6,458 nt of DNA, from contig DATCJN010000021.1 of NCBI GenBank assembly GCA_036562755.1, positions 1 to 6,458 on the forward strand, in the 5' to 3' direction. Source of the DNA: DUVY01 sp036562755 (lineage in GTDB: Bacteria; Bacillota; Clostridia; Christensenellales; DUVY01). The notes below the pieces were generated by a model that saw only the letters and a list, made by a program, of their open reading frames with translations, was not told the origin of the DNA and ran no database searches. Made by a program: the position numbers and the translations under genes. Of the stretch, positions 1 to 4,175 are shown piece after piece; the stretch's first letter is position 1, and each line of letters opens with the position of its first letter.

Positions 1-183
1 AGTCTAGGGTTTGACCCAAAAGATTGCATCGCAGTGGAGGATGCGATTAACGGCGTAAAAGCAGCGCATGCTGCGGGCATGAAGTGTATCGCGGTTACCA
101 CTAGTTTTACGGCGGACGAACTAAAACTATATAATCCTGAATATATTATTAATGATATATCCGAAGTTTTGGATATATTATAA
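1..183 (+). CDS. HAD-superfamily hydrolase, beta-phosphoglucomutase-like (3' end only)
   Basis: The frame is open from the window edge to a TAA at 181-183 and gives the last 60 residues. Visible residues 12-27 (VEDAINGVKAAHAAGM) are the hallmark HAD motif IV: the acidic pair E13-D14 helps hold the Mg2+ ion, and the following G-x-x-A-A-x-x-A-G-M helix is typical of the beta-phosphoglucomutase/phosphatase subfamily. The protein should be a cytosolic phosphatase or phosphomutase acting on a small sugar phosphate or similar substrate. Motifs I to III, including the nucleophilic Asp and the cap domain that sets substrate choice, lie upstream of the window, so the exact reaction cannot be told. No convincing terminator follows the stop. 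The tRNA downstream has its own promoter. Confidence 0.85.
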   Translation, partial: SLGFDPKDCIAVEDAINGVKAAHAAGMKCIAVTTSFTADELKLYNPEYIINDISEVLDIL

Positions 184-269
184 TTTATAAAAAAACAGTA
201 ATAATAAAAAATAACAGCAAAATAAAATTAGAAGATTTAGGAATTTTAAAATTTTTAGATAAAAAAGTC

Positions 270-298
270 TTGCAACTTTTTAAAAAAATTGCTATATT
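270..298 (+). promoter_or_regulatory. Probable sigma-A promoter of the tRNA-Pro gene
   Basis: TTGCAA (270-275) and TATATT (293-298) are separated by 17 bp. A perfect TATAAT also lies at 298-303 but would be 22 bp from this -35. Transcription would start around 305-310, leaving a 5' leader of about 10-15 nt before the tRNA. The box choice is uncertain because the region is very AT-rich. Confidence 0.5.
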
Positions 299-319
299 AT
301 AATAGCTATTTTGATTCGT

Positions 320-395
320 CTGGGTGTGGTGCAGCTGGTAGCACGCATGGTTAGGGACCATGAGGTCGTGAGTTCAAATCTCGCCACTCAGACCA
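320..395 (+). tRNA. tRNA-Pro, anticodon AGG, CCA encoded
   Basis: A canonical 76-nt cloverleaf folds by hand. Acceptor stem CTGGGTG (320-326) pairs with CACTCAG (385-391) with one G-T pair. D stem is GTGC/GCAC (329-332/341-344) with loop AGCTGGTA. Anticodon stem is CATGG/CCATG (346-350/358-362) with a seven-base loop TTAGGGA. The T stem is 368-372/380-384 with loop TTCAAAT. Discriminator is A392 and CCA (393-395) is encoded. Anticodon positions 34-36 are AGG (353-355) followed by G37. C1-G72, A73, G35, G36 and G37 all agree with bacterial proline identity. A34 is unusual in a bacterial proline tRNA and would need to become inosine to read CCC and CCA. Leader bases G318-T319 could pair with A392-C393 and extend the acceptor helix in the precursor. 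Confidence 0.95.
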
Positions 396-400
396 TAAAA

Positions 401-425
401 AACCGCTAGATTTAGCGGTTTTTTT
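401..425 (+). terminator. Rho-independent terminator after tRNA-Pro
   Basis: AACCGCTA (401-408) pairs with TAGCGGTT (413-420) around a four-base loop and is followed by a T run (419-425). It begins six bases after the encoded CCA, so the tRNA is probably a monocistronic transcript. Confidence 0.9.
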
Positions 426-463
426 GTTTTTTAATGCTTTTATTTAAAAAGCTAAAATAAAAT

Positions 464-494
464 AAAAAGCGCATTCTTTTTGAATACGCTTTTT
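464..494 (-). terminator. Bidirectional-looking terminator, mainly for the minus-strand KTSC gene
   Basis: A 13-nt arm at 464-476 pairs with 482-494 at 12 of 13 positions (one C-A mismatch) around a five-T loop. A runs on one side and T runs on the other make it usable from both strands. It lies about 65 bases past the stop of the minus-strand gene at 559 and can also back up the tRNA terminator. Confidence 0.75.
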
Positions 495-558
495 CTTAAA
501 ATCTCCCCGTCGTCATAAATTCTATGTATTTATATTAACTTTAATTTTTATTTTTTTA

Positions 559-765
559 TTAGGTTACTTTATGGGCTTTATATGCGGGGTTAATTCTTTC
601 TGATACATATTTGCCCAATGAAGGAGCGTTCATTAATTCATTATAAACATACAAAGGCACATTGTAATAGCGGTAGGTTCCTTTTGTATGGAATTCGATT
701 TGCAAAATACCGTTTTCATAACCAATGGCTCTGATACTGGACGATACGACACTCTTCATTTCCAT
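559..765 (-). CDS. KTSC domain-containing small protein
   Basis: This encodes 68 residues that make up almost exactly one KTSC domain, named after the C-terminal domain of some lysyl-tRNA synthetases. Recognisable features, in order: S-S-x-I-x-A-I-G-Y near the start, L-x-I-E-F then G-T-Y-R-Y-Y-N-V-P in the middle, and M-N-A-P-S-x-G-K-Y followed by a conserved I-N-x-x-Y near the end. Stand-alone KTSC proteins are common and cytosolic, and their molecular role is unknown. The ATG at 765-763 is chosen because an almost perfect Shine-Dalgarno sequence (AGGGAGGTGA on the minus strand, 780-771) sits eight bases upstream. The in-frame GTG at 774-772 lies inside that Shine-Dalgarno sequence and is rejected. 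The gene is transcribed alone from a strong sigma-A promoter and diverges from the VCBS gene. Confidence 0.88.
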   Translation of the reverse strand: MEMKSVVSSSIRAIGYENGILQIEFHTKGTYRYYNVPLYVYNELMNAPSLGKYVSERINPAYKAHKVT

Positions 766-792
766 AATTTTCACCTCCCTATCATCAACGCT

Positions 793-821
793 ATTATAGC
801 ATAATGGTAAAATTTTTTCAA
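793..821 (-). promoter_or_regulatory. Sigma-A promoter (extended -10) for the KTSC gene
   Basis: On the minus strand, TTGAAA (821-816) and a perfect TATAAT (798-793) are separated by 17 bp. A TG dinucleotide one base before the -10 gives an extended -10. Transcription would start around 786, five or six bases upstream of the Shine-Dalgarno sequence at 780-774, so the 5' leader is only about 20 nt. This is the best housekeeping promoter in the window and predicts strong vegetative expression. Confidence 0.85.
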
Positions 822-878
822 TATCTACCTATTAAATCTGTAAAACTTTGACAATAATTACAATTTTTTGTTCATTTT

Positions 879-906
879 GCATAAAATATGCCAATAAACA
901 CATTAT
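879..906 (+). promoter_or_regulatory. Candidate sigma-G-like (forespore) promoter of the VCBS gene
   Basis: GCATAAA (879-885) is followed by CATTAT (901-906). GCATA and CATTAT are 17 bp apart, matching the usual sigma-G pattern of GNATA about 17 bp from CATNNT(A). The same GCATAAA-N15-CATWAT arrangement occurs before the M23 gene at 2088-2115. The predicted start near 913 leaves a leader of about 44 nt. GCATA also forms a short inverted repeat with TATGC (887-891). A TTGACA at 848-853 has no acceptable -10 at 16-18 bp. This is a by-eye match in AT-rich DNA, so confidence is moderate. Confidence 0.4.
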
Positions 907-956
907 TTAGGAAATATTACACAAGATAATTATGATAAAAAACCTTGAGGTGTAAG

Positions 957-2039
957 ATGAGAAAAAATATATTTATTATATTTACTATCGTCTTAATAAT
1001 CTTTTGCATGATTATTTTAAGCGGATATGAAAAGGCTCAATTAGCCGGCGTGTTTGGAATGGATAATTCCGCTTCTTATGAAATATTTGAGAACGAAGAG
1101 GATGTTATTTCTGAAGAATTTATTAATTCTAACGCATCTGTCTTTATGATAAATAATGACCAAGATCGAGATAAAAATCTAAGAGAATTTAAAAGGCGAA
1201 AAAGGCATAGATATTTTGGAAATATTTTTAGGCTTTTTGACTGCGCGCCTTTCAAGCCAATAAAGCCCGATTTAAAAAGGTCCATTTTCCCCAAAAGACG
1301 AGAACCTGTAAAAACCCTGCCCTCGCAAGACAAGGCTTCTTCTTCGCTTGCCCAAAAAGAAGTTTTGTTGCAAACGGCTTTTGGCAATGTAATAAAAAAG
1401 GATGAAGTCAATAAATTATTAGTCAAGGGCAATTTGGTAGGCGGACAGTATTATGAAAACATAATAATAGAAATATACGATTTAAGCGGCGTTTTACTTA
1501 ACACCATTCGCCCCAAGACCGATTCGGGATATAATCCCAATATATTATTGGCGGATTTTACGGGCAACGGCTTAAAGCAAATCTTTTTGGGCATTAACTC
1601 GGGCGGAAGCGGCGGATTCGGATATTTCTATGTCTTTGACGCTCAAAATAATGAAATAAAGACGTTATTCGATTACCAAGAGTTTTCCCAAAACAATCAA
1701 TATACGGGCGAATATATAGATAATTATAAAGCCAAAGTAACAAAACAAGGCTCTAAAGAAAGCTACATAATTGATTTATCTCTACGCCCCAAAGATTATC
1801 TGGATATGATATGGAAGCCCGACGGCCAGTTGATTGTCCCTAGAAGCGTGGACATTTCGGACGTCAATACAGTCTTTCCGTATTATAATTCTACTACGGG
1901 CGTTTACGAATTAATGATTTATCAACGGATAACTGGTCTGTTTAACGCGGACAGTTTGGGCTATGTCATAACTCAGCAGCATTTCAAAGACGGCAAGTTT
2001 GTTACGTTTTACGACGGATTGATGATTTTCTCTCAATAA
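957..2039 (+). CDS. Membrane-anchored/secreted VCBS-repeat (FG-GAP-like) protein
   Basis: This encodes 360 residues. Residues 1-24 are a basic start and a long hydrophobic segment without a lipobox cysteine, so it is an uncleaved anchor or Sec signal. Residues 25-70 are acidic and Asn-rich. Residues 71-130 are a strongly basic, low-complexity linker rich in K, R and P. From about residue 135 the sequence matches a clostridial family usually annotated as VCBS repeat-containing protein. It has an ADFTGNG stretch at 199-205 (a Dx[ST]GxG loop like calcium-binding FG-GAP repeats), a Gly-rich GGSGGFGY turn, and a conserved C-terminal YQRITGLFNADSLGYV segment. The family has no known enzymatic activity and I claim none; a cell-surface binding role is plausible. 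The ATG at 957 is preferred over an in-frame TTG at 945 because that TTG forms part of the ribosome binding site TTGAGGTG (945-952). A terminator overlaps the stop, so it is a single-gene unit. Confidence 0.8.
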   Translation: MRKNIFIIFTIVLIIFCMIILSGYEKAQLAGVFGMDNSASYEIFENEEDVISEEFINSNASVFMINNDQDRDKNLREFKRRKRHRYFGNIFRLFDCAPFKPIKPDLKRSIFPKRREPVKTLPSQDKASSSLAQKEVLLQTAFGNVIKKDEVNKLLVKGNLVGGQYYENIIIEIYDLSGVLLNTIRPKTDSGYNPNILLADFTGNGLKQIFLGINSGGSGGFGYFYVFDAQNNEIKTLFDYQEFSQNNQYTGEYIDNYKAKVTKQGSKESYIIDLSLRPKDYLDMIWKPDGQLIVPRSVDISDVNTVFPYYNSTTGVYELMIYQRITGLFNADSLGYVITQQHFKDGKFVTFYDGLMIFSQ

Positions 2040-2064
2040 AAAGCGGTCGCTTGACCGCTTTTTT
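2038..2064 (+). terminator. Rho-independent terminator after the VCBS gene
   Basis: AAAAAGCGGTC (2038-2048) pairs perfectly with GACCGCTTTTT (2053-2063) around a GCTT loop. The A side overlaps the last two bases of the stop codon. It separates the VCBS gene from the M23 gene, so each needs its own promoter. Confidence 0.93.
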
Positions 2065-2087
2065 ATCTTTATATATAGATAGTTTAA

Positions 2088-2116
2088 GCATAAATTTTTT
2101 ATTGGTTCGCATAATA
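2088..2116 (+). promoter_or_regulatory. Candidate sigma-G-like promoter of the M23 peptidase gene
   Basis: GCATAAA (2088-2094) and CATAATA (2110-2116) have 17 bp between GCATA and CATAATA, a good fit to the sporulation sigma-G pattern. The boxes and spacing match the site before the VCBS gene. The -10 ends five bases before the ATG, so the start site would fall on or next to the start codon (2122-2124) and the mRNA would be leaderless. No better sigma-A promoter is visible between the upstream terminator and the ATG. Confidence 0.45.
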
Positions 2117-2121
2117 GAATT

Positions 2122-3102
2122 ATGAAAAAATCGGCTTATTTTTTGGCTATTCTTGGTTTAATTATTTTCTTTTTAGGCGGAGGATTTACGCCCACAAAGC
2201 GTGATTATATAAAATGGGTGGAATTTAATGTTCCTTACGGCATTTTGCATTTGGCATATAAATACGATGTAGACACAGCATATGACGAGATTCATTGCGA
2301 CATGTGCGAAATGCTTGCGTATTTATCGGCAAAAAACGGCAACCGCTTTTCCAATAAAGATTATAAAGAATTAAACAAATTGGCACAAAAACTAAAAACG
2401 GGCATAAAGGCGGAATACCTAATCCAAGGCGATAAAAAATATTACAGATATTATTTGGAATGTTATCGAGCCATCTTTGCCAGATTTTTGGATTATTATA
2501 TAACCGAAGACGGTCAAACGGGCTACGGATTGATAGCTTATTTTCCCATAGCAAAAGGTTACGGCGTTTCCTCCTATGACGACTTCGGCAATAGGCGCGA
2601 TTACGGATTTAGAAGAAGGCACACCGGTCACGATATGTTCGGCGCTACGGGCACGCCTATTATCGCCGTAGAAGGCGGAACTATTACCGAATTTGGCTGG
2701 AACAGATACGGCGGCTGGCGCATAGGCATACGCTCGGACGACGGCAAAAGGTTTTATTATTACGCGCATTTGCGCAAAAACCGCCCCTATGCTCAAGGGC
2801 TTGAAAAAGGTTCTAAGGTCGTGGCAGGGCAAGTAATCGGCTACATGGGCGCCACGGGTTACAGTTTCCAAGAAAATAAAAATATGCGCACTAACCCCCA
2901 TTTACACTTCGGTTTGCAGTTGATATTTGACGAAAGCCAGGTAAAAGGCAATAACGAAATTTGGATAGACGTAAATAACATTTGCAAATTATTGGAACAC
3001 AACCGCGCAACAACGGTAAAAGATCCGGAAACCAAAGAATATAAAAGCGTAAACTTAAGACGCGCTATACCTAAAAAACATCATAAAGAAAAACCTTTTT
3101 AA
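2122..3102 (+). CDS. Membrane-anchored M23 (LytM-type) zinc metallopeptidase
   Basis: This encodes 326 residues. One hydrophobic segment (about residues 5-22) anchors it with the rest outside the membrane. A helical, charged region of unknown fold covers about 25-130, and a peptidase family M23 domain about 145-285. All active-site residues are present: H167 and D171 in the HxGxD motif (HTGHD), H216 in YYAHL, and H260 and H262 in PHLHFG. H167, D171 and H262 should bind zinc, while H216 and H260 assist catalysis. It should cut peptide cross-links in cell-wall peptidoglycan. The sequence around the active site (YDDFG, YGGWRIGIRS, IFDESQ, IWIDV) matches a conserved, uncharacterised clostridial M23 group. 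It is not an inactive SpoIIQ-like form, although its forespore-type promoter suggests a sporulation or germination role. No Shine-Dalgarno is visible before the ATG; the start is fixed by the membrane anchor. Confidence 0.9.
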   Translation: MKKSAYFLAILGLIIFFLGGGFTPTKRDYIKWVEFNVPYGILHLAYKYDVDTAYDEIHCDMCEMLAYLSAKNGNRFSNKDYKELNKLAQKLKTGIKAEYLIQGDKKYYRYYLECYRAIFARFLDYYITEDGQTGYGLIAYFPIAKGYGVSSYDDFGNRRDYGFRRRHTGHDMFGATGTPIIAVEGGTITEFGWNRYGGWRIGIRSDDGKRFYYYAHLRKNRPYAQGLEKGSKVVAGQVIGYMGATGYSFQENKNMRTNPHLHFGLQLIFDESQVKGNNEIWIDVNNICKLLEHNRATTVKDPETKEYKSVNLRRAIPKKHHKEKPF

Positions 3103-3125
3103 TATAGTTTGGATAGGGCGAAGAT

Positions 3126-3227
3126 ATGTTAAAAATAAGGTTAAAAATATATAGCGACGCGTATTTATATCTGGTTGAGCTTATAAAGGCAAAAGCTATT
3201 GACAGATTATTTAAATATATAGTCTAA
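3126..3227 (+). CDS. Possible 33-residue small protein
   Basis: An ATG-to-TAA frame begins 23 bases after the M23 stop, with a weak AGGG (3115-3118) seven bases before the ATG. The peptide starts MLKIRLKIYSDAYLYLVELI and is basic with alternating hydrophobic residues, as in an amphipathic helix. I do not recognise it. No terminator separates it from the M23 gene, so it could be co-transcribed. The sigma-A promoter for the signalling operon (TTGACA at 3199) lies inside its 3' end, which argues somewhat against strong constraint on it as coding sequence. It may be a real small membrane-associated protein or a chance frame. Confidence 0.28.
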   Translation: MLKIRLKIYSDAYLYLVELIKAKAIDRLFKYIV

Positions 3228-3228
3228 T
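3199..3228 (+). promoter_or_regulatory. Candidate basal sigma-A promoter of the signalling operon
   Basis: A perfect TTGACA (3199-3204) and TCTAAT (3223-3228, five of six matches) are 18 bp apart. Transcription would start around 3235, within the first copy of the CAATTTGTG repeat. Response regulator bound there would therefore be expected to block this promoter, while possibly activating the one at 3293-3301. Confidence 0.5.
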
Positions 3229-3233
3229 TTTTG

Positions 3234-3263
3234 CAATTTGTGCTTTCATAATGACAATTTGTG
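3234..3263 (+). promoter_or_regulatory. LytTR response-regulator operator: 9-bp direct repeat with 12-bp spacer
   Basis: CAATTTGTG occurs identically at 3234-3242 and 3255-3263, with exactly 12 bp between the copies and a 21-bp period (two helical turns). LytTR-domain regulators such as AgrA, ComE and PlnC bind pairs of 9-bp direct repeats at this spacing. With its preceding base, the second copy reads ACAATTTGT, similar to the ComE half-site aCAnTT. The gene encoding a LytTR regulator starts about 200 bp downstream, so I infer autoregulation. The match in repeat length and spacing is direct observation; binding is inference. Confidence 0.75.
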
Positions 3264-3292
3264 AAAATTTTAAAAAATTAATAGTTAATTTT

Positions 3293-3301
3293 TGTTACAA
3301 T
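3293..3301 (+). promoter_or_regulatory. Extended -10 promoter without a -35, probably activator-dependent
   Basis: TGTTACAAT combines a TG extension with TACAAT (3296-3301, five of six matches). The position 17 bp upstream is an A run with no -35 resemblance. The -10 starts 32 bp after the second CAATTTGTG copy, so a bound regulator could stand in for the -35 contact. Transcription would begin around 3308, giving a leader of about 27 nt before the ATG at 3335. Confidence 0.6.
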
Positions 3302-3334
3302 ACATTGATAGAATTGGTTTATGGGGAGGGGAAA

Positions 3335-3472
3335 ATGATTTTATCGTTTCTAGGTTTCCCATGTTTTCTTATTTCCAAAAAATACAATAAATCTGTGTCT
3401 TGTTTTTTAGTCGCTATGTCCTATAATAATTATGTAAATATAATTTCCACAAAAGAGAACGATGAAATTTAA
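3335..3472 (+). CDS. 45-residue two-cysteine peptide, candidate signal-peptide precursor
   Basis: The ATG at 3335 has a strong purine-rich ribosome binding site (GGGGAGGGG, 3323-3331). The stop overlaps the start of the response regulator by 11 bases, so the two are translationally coupled. The peptide has a hydrophobic start (MILSFLGFPCFLIS), a short basic stretch (KKYNK), a second hydrophobic cysteine segment (SVSCFLVAM), a Tyr/Asn-rich stretch, and a charged acidic tail (KENDEI). The CFL tripeptide occurs twice (C10 and C23). Size, order of regions and a Cys followed by hydrophobic residues recall AgrD-type cyclic peptide precursors, but there is no AgrB nearby and no close sequence match that I recognise. 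It has no double-glycine leader. It could instead be a leader peptide or a small membrane modulator of the kinase. An in-frame ATG at 3251 lies within the operator and is rejected as the start. Confidence 0.6.
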   Translation: MILSFLGFPCFLISKKYNKSVSCFLVAMSYNNYVNIISTKENDEI

Positions 3473-4175
3473 AGTCGCAATTGTTGAAGACCATAAACCA
3501 AGCGCAGATGTTTTGACGGGCTATCTGCAGAGGTATTCAAAGGAAAACAATGTCGAATTTGATATTGTATATTTTAGCGATGGCGACCAAATTGTATTTG
3601 AGTACAAGCCCATATACGATATTATTTTCTTAGACATTGAAATGCGCATTTTGGACGGCATGACGTCCGCAAGACATATCCGCGAACTTGACAAGGATGT
3701 TGTTATAATCTTTATAACCAATATGTCGCAATATGCGGTCAAAGGATATGAGGTTGATGCGCTTAGCTATCTATTAAAACCTATAACTTACTTTGCTTTT
3801 TCGCAAGAGTTAAAAAGGGCTATTGAAAAAATAAAAACCAAAGAAAATAATTATTTTATTTTTTCGACCAAAGATGAAACAATCCGTTTGCATACTTCCG
3901 AAGTTCTGTATATTGAAAGCGTAAAACATAAGTTAATTATTCATACTAAAGACAAACAATATGTTATTAACGGTCCGATGAGAGAAATTGAAAATAAACT
4001 TTCTAATTTTAATTTCTTTAGATGCAACAACTGTTATTTAGTAAATCTCGCAAGAGTTACAGGCGTTAAAGATAATTTTGTTCTGGTAGAAGATCGACAA
4101 TTATTAATAAGCCGTCCTCGTAAAAAGGTTTTCATGGAAGCCTTAACCAAATATTTTGGAGATATGGTGTTATGA
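3462..4175 (+). CDS. LytTR-family response regulator (AgrA/ComE type)
   Basis: This encodes 237 residues. The receiver domain (about 1-122) has the acidic pair E9-D10, phosphoacceptor D58 in FLDIEM, switch residue T86 and K106 in the LLKP motif, so it should be phosphorylated normally. The LytTR DNA-binding domain (about 130-235) contains the conserved blocks DETIRLHTSEVLYIES, FFRCNNCYLVNL and LLISRPRKK. It should activate or repress transcription by binding 9-bp direct repeats; a matching pair lies at 3234-3263, upstream of its own operon. The gene overlaps the small peptide by 11 bases and the kinase by four (ATGA), so the three are co-translated. A CxxC pair (C188, C191) lies in the DNA-binding region. 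The cognate kinase is the next gene. The ATG at 3462 is the only sensible start, with a weak AAAGAGA before it and coupling likely to supply initiation. Confidence 0.95.
   Translation: MKFKVAIVEDHKPSADVLTGYLQRYSKENNVEFDIVYFSDGDQIVFEYKPIYDIIFLDIEMRILDGMTSARHIRELDKDVVIIFITNMSQYAVKGYEVDALSYLLKPITYFAFSQELKRAIEKIKTKENNYFIFSTKDETIRLHTSEVLYIESVKHKLIIHTKDKQYVINGPMREIENKLSNFNFFRCNNCYLVNLARVTGVKDNFVLVEDRQLLISRPRKKVFMEALTKYFGDMVL

Noticed and set aside
772..774. GTG start for the KTSC gene on the minus strand
   Set aside because: The GTG is part of the AGGGAGGTGA Shine-Dalgarno sequence; the ATG at 765 is spaced correctly from it.
848..853. TTGACA as the -35 of a sigma-A promoter for the VCBS gene
   Set aside because: Positions 16 to 18 bp downstream show no -10-like hexamer, and the closest TAAAAT is 28 bp away.
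879..891. GCATA-AAA-TATGC inverted repeat as a repressor operator
   Set aside because: The arms are only five bases in AT-rich DNA, and it coincides with the sigma-G-like -35; not strong enough to call alone.
945..947. TTG start for the VCBS protein
   Set aside because: It falls in the ribosome binding site TTGAGGTG; the ATG at 957 leads straight into the signal sequence.
1076..2901. Open minus-strand frames opposite the VCBS and M23 genes
   Set aside because: They lack ribosome binding sites and recognisable domains and run antiparallel to well-supported genes, so they are shadow frames.
3234..3263. Repeat pair as a CRISPR or transposon remnant
   Set aside because: There are only two 9-bp copies, with no further units, no inverted ends and no transposase; the 12-bp spacing fits a LytTR operator better.
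3335..3472. Direct naming of the small peptide as AgrD
   Set aside because: No AgrB is in the window, there is no recognisable AgrD C-terminal P-x-E-L type motif, and it is unclear which cysteine would form a ring. Only a candidate signal precursor is supported.
3251..3472. Longer 73-residue version of the small peptide starting at ATG 3251
   Set aside because: That ATG lies inside the direct-repeat operator and upstream of the predicted start site, and has no ribosome binding site; the ATG at 3335 has a strong one.
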